From: Zoogloeaceae bacterium | Lineage (GTDB): Bacteria; Pseudomonadota; Gammaproteobacteria; Burkholderiales; Rhodocyclaceae | Direction of reading: 5' to 3' | DNA length: 64,000 bases | NCBI GenBank assembly: GCA_024235675.1 | Contig: JACKLZ010000004.1 | Location: 119,501 to 183,500, forward strand | Shown: positions 1 through 8,222 of the stretch, in pieces | Numbering within the stretch: position 1 is the stretch's first letter | Layout of the letters: the number at the start of each line of letters is the position of its first letter | Notes under the pieces: generated by a model | Database searches by the model: none | What the model was told of the DNA's origin: nothing | What the model saw: the letters and a program-made list of their open reading frames with translations, nothing else | Position numbers and translations under genes: made by a program

Positions 1-2223
1 ACCATGCGCATTCTCAACGTTCAGAGCGAAGTATCCTTTGCCGCCGGCCGCAGTCGACCCGACCAGCACGGTCTTCCAGTTACTGCCGATGAGTGCATCG
101 CCGACCTTTGGCGCACCGTCCACATAGTAGCGGTGGGTGTATTTCGGATCGGCGAGCGTGGGCAGACCGGACATGACCGTATTGGGGATATAGCCAAACA
201 GTTCTGTCCCCGTGTCGCTGTCCAGACCACGGAAAATGCCGTCATTGGCACCAAAGAAGAGCGCGCCCTTGCGGTTCAGGAAGTTGGTCGAGAGCCGGCG
301 TGCGATGTATGACTTCCGTTCGGCTGCACTCAGCGAGCCGGCCAGGCTGTATCCATAATCTTCATGCTTTACAAATGCCGGGTCGGAGTTGACGACGTCA
401 CCCATGATGCTCTTGCGGGTGCGGAAGGGGCCGTTGTTTGACGCCTCTTTGGTCTGGTCGCCGAGCACCCATTCCAACAGGGTCGAGTCGTTGTTGAGTG
501 CCGTTTTCTGACTGCCGGCCAGCGAGGCCCAGGTAAAGGGGATGCCCAGCCCGTTGCTCGGATTGATGGTGAAGAGGCTGCGCGTCAGGAAGGCCGGAAT
601 CTGCTTGCTGGCTTGCCAGGCCGGGGTGGTGTCCGGATCGCCCGTGTTGACATCGATCTTGTAGGCCAGCATGTCGCCCGTCCAGGTGCCGCTGTCGAAG
701 CGTGCCTGGAAGAGAAGCGTATTGGTGCTCAGACGGGTGGAATTGGCTGCGACCGAGGCGGCCGAACTGGTTCGGGCGTTGATGGTCGCCAACGTGGCAG
801 CGAGTGCGTTGGCGAAGGTCTGGGGATCTTTCGCGCTGAAGAACTCGCCTCGGCCGTTGAGGCTGGCGTGCAGCAGGTCGTCGATCTTGGCCGCGTTGTT
901 ACCCGTCGGGTTGGGCCAGCCCGGGTCCGTCTTGGTGGCAATGGCGGCAAACGCGGTGGTGGGGGCGATCGTTCCCTCCACGCCGAGTCCGACCCCGAAG
1001 GTCACCATGTGCTGCCAGAAGGCCGGGTCATCCGTGCTGACCGGGACGTTGTTGGTCAGGTCGGTACGCAAGTCGCGGTTCCAGTAGTACATCGCGATAT
1101 CCGCCAGGTTGTTGCTCCAGCTATCCTGGAACGGACCGATCGGGGTGTACTGGTATGACGCGCTATTGGGGCCGGTGATGGTGGGGCCGTTGCTGCCGTC
1201 GTTGTTTTGCCGGGCGCCCGAGGTTGACGCCTCATAGTAGCTACCCTCTGTCCAGTAGCCATCGGTCGTCACGATGGTGAAGTTCTGGCGGCATGACAAA
1301 TCCTTGCCACCCGACACGCCCGGCGTGGTGCTGGCGGCGCCGCGGCTGTCTTTCCATTCGTAGTAATCGCCAGCGGCGTCCAGCGCGCGACGCAGTGGAG
1401 TACTGCCCGTCGGCTGCTGCACAAAGAGCCAGTCAAAGAACTGTTTGCGGTTGTTGGTGACGGTGCCGAACGTGTCTTTGTCGCTGAAATCACGAACGCC
1501 TCGCTCAAGCGTTGAGGTCGACAGACCGTCGACGTATGCACTGCTCTTGTTGATGCGGCCATAACCCACTCTCAGGCCGGTGCCCTGTTGCGCAAAAGCT
1601 CGACTGACACCGGCTTTGGCGGCGGACATGCGGTCGCGGTAGTAGGAGTACCAGTTTGCAAAATTGGTTTCTTCGCCGCTGCCTACCTTGACGTAGGTAT
1701 AACAGTCGTCATCCGTCGCGGTGCCGTTGCAGTTCTTGTTCGTGGCATCGAATACGTAGTAAAAGGCCGCCTGGGCACTATCAGAATACTCGTTCGTATA
1801 GCCGGCGTAGTACCACGTAGGCCGGAACGCCGTGCTGAGGTTGACTGTATTGATGCCTCGGCTGCTTGAGTAACCATCTTTCCAAGCCGAGGTGAAAGTC
1901 GAGTTGCCGCGACTGACGCCATTCTGATCCAGTGGTGGAAGGTAAGTGGCGGTAGGATCGTAATAGATCTTGTTGTAATAGCTTGACTTGGCCCGTTTGG
2001 TATTGTGATAAGAATAGATACCGTCGGGCATGAAGGACCAATCCATCGAGCCCGAGTCGTCCAGCACGAACATGATGTTCGGCTCCACCGTGCCTCCCAG
2101 GTAGAGCGGCACCTGCGAAATCGCCAGCGAAGCCGACAAGGCCTGGCCGGGCAGGCCGAGTGCGCACGCGGCAATCACTGCAGCGGCGAGGGGAGTCAGT
2201 GCTTTGGGCGGTGTAGTGTTCAT
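1..2223 (-). CDS. pilY1: PilY1-family type IV pilus tip/assembly protein (3' end outside window)
   Basis: The minus frame is open from the ATG at 2223 to the window edge, giving the first 741 codons; the C-terminus is missing. A signal peptide is followed by a von Willebrand A-like start with a MIDAS-type motif (FVLDDSGSMDW, near residues 52-62). Near residues 650-740 the PilY1 propeller begins (GALFFGANDGIFRGLD, then GGKGYFALNV). PilY1 proteins act at the pilus tip in adhesion, surface sensing and calcium-dependent retraction control; the calcium loop would lie beyond the window. It is last in the fimT-pilV-pilW-pilX-pilY1 series. The start at 2223 has an AAAGG ribosome site; an in-frame ATG at 2259 overlaps the pilX stop as ATGA but has a weaker site. 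Shorter open frames inside are shadows. Confidence 0.93.
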   Translation of the reverse strand, partial: MNTTPPKALTPLAAAVIAACALGLPGQALSASLAISQVPLYLGGTVEPNIMFVLDDSGSMDWSFMPDGIYSYHNTKRAKSSYYNKIYYDPTATYLPPLDQNGVSRGNSTFTSAWKDGYSSSRGINTVNLSTAFRPTWYYAGYTNEYSDSAQAAFYYVFDATNKNCNGTATDDDCYTYVKVGSGEETNFANWYSYYRDRMSAAKAGVSRAFAQQGTGLRVGYGRINKSSAYVDGLSTSTLERGVRDFSDKDTFGTVTNNRKQFFDWLFVQQPTGSTPLRRALDAAGDYYEWKDSRGAASTTPGVSGGKDLSCRQNFTIVTTDGYWTEGSYYEASTSGARQNNDGSNGPTITGPNSASYQYTPIGPFQDSWSNNLADIAMYYWNRDLRTDLTNNVPVSTDDPAFWQHMVTFGVGLGVEGTIAPTTAFAAIATKTDPGWPNPTGNNAAKIDDLLHASLNGRGEFFSAKDPQTFANALAATLATINARTSSAASVAANSTRLSTNTLLFQARFDSGTWTGDMLAYKIDVNTGDPDTTPAWQASKQIPAFLTRSLFTINPSNGLGIPFTWASLAGSQKTALNNDSTLLEWVLGDQTKEASNNGPFRTRKSIMGDVVNSDPAFVKHEDYGYSLAGSLSAAERKSYIARRLSTNFLNRKGALFFGANDGIFRGLDSDTGTELFGYIPNTVMSGLPTLADPKYTHRYYVDGAPKVGDALIGSNWKTVLVGSTAAGGKGYFALNVENAHG

Positions 2224-2255
2224 GGCAACACCTTTCAGAGTGGCGCGTGCGGTGT

Positions 2256-2819
2256 TCATTGCATCACCGTCGAGCGCAGGATGACGGTACTGGTGCCACT
2301 GGCACCGGTGGAGCGGGCGGTAATGTCAAAGATGCGGACATCGGCCGGTCGGACTTCAAGTGACGGGGATGAAAACACGCCTGGGCGCTCTTCAATCCAG
2401 TAGTCGGGGGCCTCAGCAAAACTCGGATATGACACGGCGGGCGACAAGGGGGCCGTATAAGACGCCATCGTCTTGAGGCTGTTGCCGGCGGCCCAGCCTC
2501 GCACGTTGGATGTCGTCGCCCAGCTTGCGGCGACCGATTCATCCGGGGCCGGGTTGGACGGGAAGGCAAATGCACCATTTCCAGAGAGCGAACCGACGGC
2601 AGTCAGCGCCTCGTTTTCGCCCGCCCGCAAGGCCATCTCAGCCGCCTGGGCTGCCAGATCGCGATCCCGCATGTTGCCCGACATGCGTTCTTCCAAGGAG
2701 GTTGTTTGCATGGCGGTCAAGCCGAGCATGGTCATCACCAGCAGGAGAATGAGGCCGACAATCAGCGCGGAGCCAGACTGTCTGGATCGGGCCTTGTTTG
2801 AATGATTTCGTGGCGTCAT
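2256..2819 (-). CDS. pilX: Type IV pilus minor pilin PilX
   Basis: About 187 aa. The N-terminus carries the PilX class signature GSALIVGLILLLVMTMLGL, followed by TSLEERMSGNMRDRDLA, typical of the long N-terminal pilin helix. PilX helps prime pilus assembly in the inner-membrane minor-pilin complex with PilV, PilW and PilY1. I chose the ATG at 2819, 10 bases after the pilW stop and preceded by AAAGG; the frame opens 11 codons earlier at a codon overlapping pilW. The stop overlaps an ATG of pilY1. The order matches minor-pilin operons of Pseudomonas and betaproteobacteria. Confidence 0.92.
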   Translation of the reverse strand: MTPRNHSNKARSRQSGSALIVGLILLLVMTMLGLTAMQTTSLEERMSGNMRDRDLAAQAAEMALRAGENEALTAVGSLSGNGAFAFPSNPAPDESVAASWATTSNVRGWAAGNSLKTMASYTAPLSPAVSYPSFAEAPDYWIEERPGVFSSPSLEVRPADVRIFDITARSTGASGTSTVILRSTVMQ

Positions 2820-2829
2820 GGCGAGGCCT

Positions 2830-3918
2830 TTAGAGCCGGTTGCGCAAAGCAATGGTGGTCGACACTGTCGAGTACATGCGTCGATCTGCCGCGGTCGTTG
2901 TCACGCCATTGAAGGTGATCGGCATCGGTGCGGAGACGGCGCCGTCATCGGCACTGACCAGCAGCAATTCAAACTGGATGGCGATGACATTGGGCCAGTC
3001 AGTCGCGGTCATCGCGGTGGCGGGCAGATAGCGTGTCACGGTGCGACCATTCGGACCCGGTCCGACGCCCGCAGCGGGCAGGCCGTACAAGACGTTCATG
3101 TTGGCAACGCCCTCGACCATCTCAACACCGTTCAGATACAGCGACTGCAGCGGTTGTCCTTGCCTATTGACCTTGCTGGACTTCGCAAGGTGGAATGTCT
3201 GAGATTGAAGACGCATAACGCGCGCGCCATCGCCGTATTCCCGGTTGCTGAGCAACGTATCAGAATCGTTGGTTGTGCCGGCGATCTTGTGCTCCAGCGT
3301 GACGTTATTCCCGGACGCCGGGACATTGCTGACGCGAAAGGCGTCGGCTGAGAGGCAGTCAGCAATAATGACAATGTCGTTTTGTCGAAAATCCAGGGCA
3401 TTATCTCGAATGATCGGGGAGTTGAATGCTTTGACCGAATTCGAGAGTGTTGTTGCAGCGCCCGACGCAAAGAGAATGGTAATCACGTCAGTGCCTGGGA
3501 CGCCGATATTGGCTGGCGGTGAATAGCCGCCAACAATACCGGGTATTCCCGTTGTATACGAATACGCACTGATCGCATTGGCGCTATTAAAACTCAGGCC
3601 CGTCGCGATGGATTGGGGGAAAACGGCGCCATAGCCTTCCTGTTCGGCGCTGGCAGCCATGTAGCCGCATCCAAGATGGCCAACCATCCGGAAGTTGCGC
3701 TGCAGGAACTCAACAGCGAAGCGGCCCTTTTCCTGGATGCGCGCCAGTTCCTCGTTGTAGCGGTAGGTCTGTTTGTTGTTGACGAACAGCGTGATCATGC
3801 CGCCGACCAGCAGCAGGCTGATGACCATGCCAATCATCAGTTCGATCAGCGTTGAACCGCGCTGACCGGTCAGGCGACGGCAGCGGTCAAAAACAGAGAG
3901 GGGGGCGATCGGGCTCAT
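2830..3918 (-). CDS. pilW: Type IV pilus minor pilin PilW
   Basis: This 362-aa protein has a prepilin N-terminus (RGSTLIELMIGMVISLLLVG, near residues 20-39) with the glycine and +5 glutamate recognised by prepilin peptidase. The conserved stretch EELARIQEKGRFAVEFLQR, typical of PilW, follows. The large C-terminal region is the globular domain. PilW is thought to sit in the tip complex with PilV, PilX and PilY1. It starts 10 bases downstream of the pilV stop, so cotranscription is likely. Confidence 0.93.
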   Translation of the reverse strand: MSPIAPLSVFDRCRRLTGQRGSTLIELMIGMVISLLLVGGMITLFVNNKQTYRYNEELARIQEKGRFAVEFLQRNFRMVGHLGCGYMAASAEQEGYGAVFPQSIATGLSFNSANAISAYSYTTGIPGIVGGYSPPANIGVPGTDVITILFASGAATTLSNSVKAFNSPIIRDNALDFRQNDIVIIADCLSADAFRVSNVPASGNNVTLEHKIAGTTNDSDTLLSNREYGDGARVMRLQSQTFHLAKSSKVNRQGQPLQSLYLNGVEMVEGVANMNVLYGLPAAGVGPGPNGRTVTRYLPATAMTATDWPNVIAIQFELLLVSADDGAVSAPMPITFNGVTTTAADRRMYSTVSTTIALRNRL

Positions 3919-3928
3919 TGTCGGGCGC

Positions 3929-4390
3929 TCATTCGCGGGAAACGATCTGGATGGTTTGTGCCTGTCGGGCGGCGCTCAGTCCCGCATCATTGGCTTCACT
4001 CCAATTGACGGAAATGACTGAGAACGGGGTGACTGCGGACCAATTAACGACACAATTCCCCGGCGTGGCAGGAGACGCCGTCCAGCAAATGACGCCTTGA
4101 CCCGCGGGAAGTTGAGCGGCGACGTCAGCTTGCCAGTCATTGAGTTGCGCCGTAGCAAATGCTTTTTGACCTGAAAATTCGGTAAAGCTGGCCCGAACGC
4201 GCTCCTGCATGTCATAGGCGAGTGTGACGGCCTTGGAACGTAGTTGAGCTGTTTGATTGAACTTGAGGGAGCTGACCTGCAGCCCGGCAAGTCCGAGCAG
4301 TCCGATCGATAGCACCACCATGGCGATCAGCGCTTCAATGAGCGAAAAGCCTCGTTGAGTTATTCGGGCCTGGTAGGTCAAGTTTGTCAT
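3929..4390 (-). CDS. pilV: Type IV pilus minor pilin PilV
   Basis: About 153 aa with a class III prepilin signal (QRGFSLIEALIAMVVLSIGL) and the PilV-typical LGLAGLQVSSLKFNQTAQLR segment that follows. PilV belongs to the minor-pilin priming complex. The ATG at 4390 begins two bases after the fimT stop; a GTG at 4399 in the same frame, overlapping fimT, is an alternative start adding three residues. Confidence 0.92.
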   Translation of the reverse strand: MTNLTYQARITQRGFSLIEALIAMVVLSIGLLGLAGLQVSSLKFNQTAQLRSKAVTLAYDMQERVRASFTEFSGQKAFATAQLNDWQADVAAQLPAGQGVICWTASPATPGNCVVNWSAVTPFSVISVNWSEANDAGLSAARQAQTIQIVSRE

Positions 4391-4392
4391 TT

Positions 4393-4866
4393 TTAGCACC
4401 CCACCACCGATATGCCGCCGTGGCCGATTGAATTGATAACCAGTCGCCGCTTGCGCAGGGCGCCGGACGCGCAGCCCGGCGGGGCGAGGTCAATGGTTTG
4501 ATCGGCCTGGGCAATATTGACGCCGAAGGAATCGAAGGCGATGGCGGTTGTGGCCTGCGCGCCGGTCATGGTGACTTTGGATAGGGCTTCGTGATCGCGT
4601 AGTAACGTGCCCGGCGGGATGGCCGCTCCGGTATGGACTTGCCACCCCGCGCTATAGCCGCCAGCATTCGGCGTGACCGTGACGGTGATGCCGCGCTTGA
4701 CGGCCTCGCTGCGCGCCAGCGCCATCGACGACAACACCTCATTTGCCTGGGTTGTCACCCGGTTGTCCTCAATCATGCGGGTAAAGCTCGGCGCAGCAAT
4801 CGCGGCAAGAATTGCCATGATGGCCAGGGTGATCATTAGCTCGATGAGGGTGAATCCGCGATTCAT
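4393..4866 (-). CDS. fimT: GspH/FimT-family pseudopilin, first gene of the minor-pilin operon
   Basis: About 157 aa from the ATG at 4866. Its second residue begins the prepilin motif NRGFTLIELMITLAIMAILA with the cleavage glycine and the +5 glutamate. The region after the helix, with SSMALARSEAVKRG, matches FimT/FimU (GspH domain), a minor pilin and candidate DNA-binding tip protein in natural transformation. The open frame extends 17 codons upstream but those residues do not fit the family. It precedes pilV by two bases and is the likely promoter-proximal gene of the operon. Confidence 0.9.
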   Translation of the reverse strand: MNRGFTLIELMITLAIMAILAAIAAPSFTRMIEDNRVTTQANEVLSSMALARSEAVKRGITVTVTPNAGGYSAGWQVHTGAAIPPGTLLRDHEALSKVTMTGAQATTAIAFDSFGVNIAQADQTIDLAPPGCASGALRKRRLVINSIGHGGISVVGC

Positions 4867-5169
4867 GGTCGTTGTCCGTAGGATCTGAGCTGACTTTAGA
4901 TCGCTCAAAGTCTGCAAGCGACAGGCAAACGCCGGGATGCGGGTTCGAGGGGATGAACGGTCAGGGATGCTTTACCTATCGGGCATGACTTTAGCCCGCC
5001 CGGCACTCGCCCCACGGAGGCGAGTTGAACAGCCTTGCAAGAAACATGTGTGCACAGAGAGGTGGCCCCGTCAGTTAGGACAGCGTTGTCCGTTTTCTAA
5101 GTGAACGCTCTGCGGTTCTGATCTGCGCACCGGGGGTACGTACCGCCGGTGCGCAGATCGGCATATTTG

Positions 5170-5985
5170 TCATGCAGCCAAGGACTCCGAGTATGCCTCA
5201 TCGGGGGTCCGCTTCCCGAGCGAGGAATGCGGCCGCTCGGTGTTGTAGAACCGAAAGTAGCCGGCCAACTTCGCACGCGCGTCGGTAACACTCTCGTAGG
5301 CATGCAGATAGACGTGTTCGTACTTGACGCTGCGCCACAGCCGCTCGACGAAGACGTTATCGACCCAGCGGCCCTTGCCGTCCATGCTGATCTTGATGTC
5401 GTGGTCTTTGAGCACCTGGGTAAAATCGACGCTGGTGAACTGGCTGCCCTGATCGGTGTTGAAGATCTCCGGCACGCCATACCGGGCAATGGCCTCTTCG
5501 AGCGCTTCAACGCAGAAATCTGGGGTCATGGTGATAGAGAGCCGATGCGCCAGCACCTTGCGCGTAGCCCAGTCGACAATGGCTACCAGATAGACGAAAC
5601 CTCGCTTCATCGGGATGTAGGTCAAGTCGGTCGCCCAGACATGGTTGGGCCGCTCGATCGCTAGATGCTTAAGCAAGTACGGGTAGATGCGATGCTCGGG
5701 GTGTGGGGCGCTGGTGTTGCGCTTGCGGTAGATCGCCTCGATGCCCATCTTGCGCATCAAGGTGCCCACATGCCTGCGCCCGATCTGGATGCCTTCGCGC
5801 CCGAGCATGTCGCGCAGCATCCGGGCGCCCGCGAACGGATAGTTCAGATGCAGCTCGTCCATGCGGCGCATCACCGCCAGGTCGGCATCGGCCACGGGCC
5901 GGGGCAAGTAATAGACATTCGAGCGCGAGATGCTCACCAGCTTCGCTTGCCGACAAATCGGCAGCCCATGGCGCGGATCAATCAT
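5170..5985 (-). CDS. IS3-family transposase OrfB (DDE integrase domain)
   Basis: About 271 aa from the ATG at 5985, but normally made as an OrfAB fusion by -1 frameshifting. An A5G run (T5 at 5987-5991 on the plus strand) lets OrfA's GCA-AAA-AGA slip into AAA-AAG-ATG, continuing as KKMIDPRHGLPICRQAK. The HTH_21-like segment is followed by an rve domain with catalytic residues in WATDLTYIP, NTDQGSQFTS and VERLWRSVKYE. All three acidic residues are present. Start and stop overlap as ATGA with orfA. Confidence 0.9.
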   Translation of the reverse strand: MIDPRHGLPICRQAKLVSISRSNVYYLPRPVADADLAVMRRMDELHLNYPFAGARMLRDMLGREGIQIGRRHVGTLMRKMGIEAIYRKRNTSAPHPEHRIYPYLLKHLAIERPNHVWATDLTYIPMKRGFVYLVAIVDWATRKVLAHRLSITMTPDFCVEALEEAIARYGVPEIFNTDQGSQFTSVDFTQVLKDHDIKISMDGKGRWVDNVFVERLWRSVKYEHVYLHAYESVTDARAKLAGYFRFYNTERPHSSLGKRTPDEAYSESLAA

Positions 5986-6314
5986 CTTTTTGCGCTCGCA
6001 TCGCCCATGCGATCGAGCGCGCTGGACAAAAAATCGTTCTCCAGCGCCAACTGGCCGATCTTTGCCTGCATGTCCTGGACGCTCGGACCGACTACCTCTC
6101 GCTTCTCGGCGGGCGTCAGGAATACCCCCGTCGCCCCCTGCAGCAATTGCGTCTTCCACTGAGTGATCTGGTTGGCATGCAGATCAAATTTCTCCGCCAA
6201 CTCTGCCAGCGTCTTGTCGCCTTTCAACGCCGCCAGCGCTACCTTCGCCTTGAACGCTGCCGTGTGGTTCCTTCTGGGCCTTCTCATTGCTGCTCCTCCA
6301 TCGGGCGAGTCCAT
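5982..6314 (-). CDS. IS3-family transposase OrfA (helix-turn-helix)
   Basis: This 110-aa protein has the IS3 OrfA pattern: a basic start (RRPRRNHTAAFKAKVALAAL), a helix-turn-helix (LAELAEKFDLHANQITQWK), then a leucine-zipper-like C-terminus. It binds the terminal repeats and multimerises. It lies just inside the right end of the element, and its last codons contain the A-run used for frameshifting into orfB. The true start may be the second methionine, MRRPRRNH. Confidence 0.87.
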   Translation of the reverse strand: MDSPDGGAAMRRPRRNHTAAFKAKVALAALKGDKTLAELAEKFDLHANQITQWKTQLLQGATGVFLTPAEKREVVGPSVQDMQAKIGQLALENDFLSSALDRMGDASAKR

Positions 6315-6418
6315 CGCCCATCAGAGCAGAGTCTTCACTTAACAACCAGTCCTGATTTCCGCGGCCACCTCTCAGCGCCAAAATTCCGCCCACTCTCGTC
6401 TTTTGGGGGACCGATTGG

Positions 6419-6701
6419 AAAAGGCGCTGGTGGAACCTCTTGCTGTAATCGAAGTCCCGCGCCGCGGGCGCGTAACGCATACACTGACCGGGATGCCGGT
6501 GATTGTCACTGCGCGATGTTCTCCGAGGTCGAAACCTTCGTCGATATCGCCGAATGGGCGCGTCACAAGGGAACATGGCCGAGTCGGTTCTTGCGTCAGG
6601 ACAACGGCCTTCCCTCTCACGACACGCTCAACCCGGTGCATATGGTCAGCGCCTTCGCCACCGAAGCGGGGCTGGTGCTTGCCCAGCACGAGGGCCGGGC
6701 A
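6419..6701 (+). repeat. 283-bp inverted repeat, left arm (within ISAs1 relic)
   Basis: Reading base by base, 6419-6701 is identical to the reverse complement of 8556-8838. The arms are 1,854 bp apart and enclose the PEP-CTERM gene. Sequence outside the arms has diverged between the copies, so the identity suggests recent duplication or gene conversion. Such arms can recombine and invert the segment between them. Confidence 0.9.
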
Positions 6702-7088
6702 AGATCCTATCGAGACAACAACCATTCTGACTCAGGGGTAACTGGCGGGCGCTGACCGTCGGCACTGGTCGATCGACCGTGCCGCAATGCGCGATCATGC
6801 CCCTGCCAAACTGTCGATCGTCCGTCGCCTGATCCTCGACATGCTCAAACTCGATACGACGCACTCAAAGCGCCGCGTGAGGTTGAGGCAAAAAGTTGCT
6901 GGCCGGGATGACGATGAACGCATGCGCGTGCTGCAGATTCAGCCACCGATGATGATCGGATGCAATCGCGTTGCTATTGCAACGCAGAGGCAATGGGTAA
7001 TCCCGTTTGTGCTGCAAGCAATAATCAAACACCCAAGCCAATTTGACTTGGGTGCTTGATCAAGATCGCAAGCCAGCTAACTAGCCAA

Positions 7089-7937
7089 CTATTTGGTGGC
7101 CGACTTGCGACGCCGGGCCGACAACGACAACCCAACCAATCCTAAGGCCAGCAATGAAAGCGATTCTGGCTCCGGTACGCCGTTGGGCGGCGGCGGGATC
7201 GTAATATTGTAGTCAATCGAGAGGTCTTCGAAATTATGGATGCCTGCGATTGTCTGCGCACTGATCAGTGCGCCAGTTGTCCCGTTAAATGTAGTCAGGG
7301 TATTGGAGCCGGCAACAATGAAATTGGTCCCATCAAACGCAATTCCGCGACCGTTTTGAGCAACGGTGATAAATGCAGGCTGCAAAAGGTTGCCCACCAA
7401 ATCGTAAACATCGTAGATTCCTGGGCTTTGCGTGTCTCCCCTGTTGGAGATCAAGCGCCCCTGGCCACCCACATTGAAATACTCAAGCCCGTCGCAGAAG
7501 CTACTACACATAGAAAAAGACACTGTGCTGAGAAGCGTGCCCGTCGGCGTATAGCTGTAGGCATTTTTCGTTCCGCTGTAATCGCCAATCCAGAAATTCG
7601 CCCCATCATAGGCGATAGTGGACAATCCAGAAGAGCCCGCTACGTTGAATGCAACGGCTTCAGCTTGAGTGGTCAAGTTGTGAGTGTAGACATTCCCCGA
7701 ATTGGCGAGGGTGAAATACAGCGTATTCCCCACAACAACAGAGCCTCGGCCATTTCCAGAGCCGCCGTTAAGGATTTGCGAATCCGTTACAATCCCCGTC
7801 GCGGCGTCAATGATGTCAAGTCTTGGAGAGCCCGCATTGTTGGCATAGACAATCGGGGCTGCCAGTACGGCGGAACTCAACATACCCAACACAGATGCCG
7901 AGATACCGGCAAGAACAAACTTTGGATTAAGTTTCAT
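7089..7937 (-). CDS. PEP-CTERM sorting-signal protein, secreted
   Basis: This 282-aa protein has an N-terminal signal peptide ending near SSAVLAAP and a C-terminal PEP-CTERM tail: VPEPESLSLLALGLVGLSLS followed by ARRRK. That tail is recognised and removed by an exosortase (EpsH-like), not encoded here. The middle has repeats such as TIAYDGANFWIGDY and GIAFDGTNFIVAG, resembling blades of a beta-propeller, but I cannot name a ligand. The start has a strong GGAGGT ribosome site. Downstream is the left ISAs1 relic and upstream a C10 tract, then the right relic. It is likely a surface or matrix protein; the function is unknown. Confidence 0.88.
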   Translation of the reverse strand: MKLNPKFVLAGISASVLGMLSSAVLAAPIVYANNAGSPRLDIIDAATGIVTDSQILNGGSGNGRGSVVVGNTLYFTLANSGNVYTHNLTTQAEAVAFNVAGSSGLSTIAYDGANFWIGDYSGTKNAYSYTPTGTLLSTVSFSMCSSFCDGLEYFNVGGQGRLISNRGDTQSPGIYDVYDLVGNLLQPAFITVAQNGRGIAFDGTNFIVAGSNTLTTFNGTTGALISAQTIAGIHNFEDLSIDYNITIPPPPNGVPEPESLSLLALGLVGLSLSARRRKSATK

Positions 7938-7994
7938 GGAAACCTCCGAAATATCTTATTAGATAAGAACCAGCCGCACTAAAACTGACGTTGG

Positions 7995-8004
7995 CCCCCC
8001 CCCC
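7995..8004. repeat. Homopolymer of ten C (G10 on the coding strand of the PEP-CTERM gene)
   Basis: Ten consecutive C lie 58-67 bases upstream of the PEP-CTERM start codon, within its probable promoter region. Tracts this long are prone to slipped-strand changes in length. Confidence 0.85.
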
Positions 8005-8222
8005 GCGCGCTTTCGAGAATCTGCTACATCCGTGGGGCGTCAACCTAAAAGCAAAATTTAGGCCTAACTGCGTTTTGCATTAGATATCAACATGTTAGCC
8101 ATCCGTGGAATGTGAGCGTTGTGAAAATGTGATAAATTTTTCGACAGTTGGTCAGTTGAGATAGGTGGTGTGTTGCTCCCGCATCGACACAAACCTCATC
8201 AGTCGCCGCCTTTCGGATCGAA

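Larger units (their letters stand above)
5058..6372 (-). mobile_element. IS3-family insertion sequence, 1315 bp, apparently intact
   Basis: The ends carry imperfect inverted repeats of about 26 bp (20 matches), both beginning AGAGGTGGCC when read inward. They are flanked by a 3-bp direct repeat CAG at 5055-5057 and 6373-6375, the usual IS3 target duplication. The unoccupied site is visible in the right ISAs1 relic near 8880, where GTGTGCACAG runs straight on to CCCAAAAATCCC. A 14-bp perfect stem (5120-5133 with 5146-5159) lies between the transposase stop and the left end. OrfA and OrfB are both open. Confidence 0.88.
4966..7059 (+). pseudogene. Left ISAs1-family transposase relic, split by the IS3 element
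   Basis: The copy runs 4966-5057, is interrupted by the IS3 element 5058-6372, and continues 6376 to about 7059. Its leader (4966-5057) is similar to the reverse complement of 8885-8967. The reading frame begins FSEVETFVDIAEWARHKG and ends with a segment like the ISAs1 C-terminus (HWSIDRAAMRDHAPAKLSI, about 6760-6816). Most of the catalytic middle is missing: the text jumps from SHDTLN to PVHMVSAFATEAG, then from AQHEGRA to unrelated residues. It cannot encode an active DDE transposase. The right copy shares the first deletion. Family assignment is by remembered motif similarity. Confidence 0.75.

Noticed and set aside
1683..2174. Minus-strand open frames of 163 and 128 codons in the pilY1 region.
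   Set aside because: The third minus frame is open across the whole region and encodes a recognisable PilY1.
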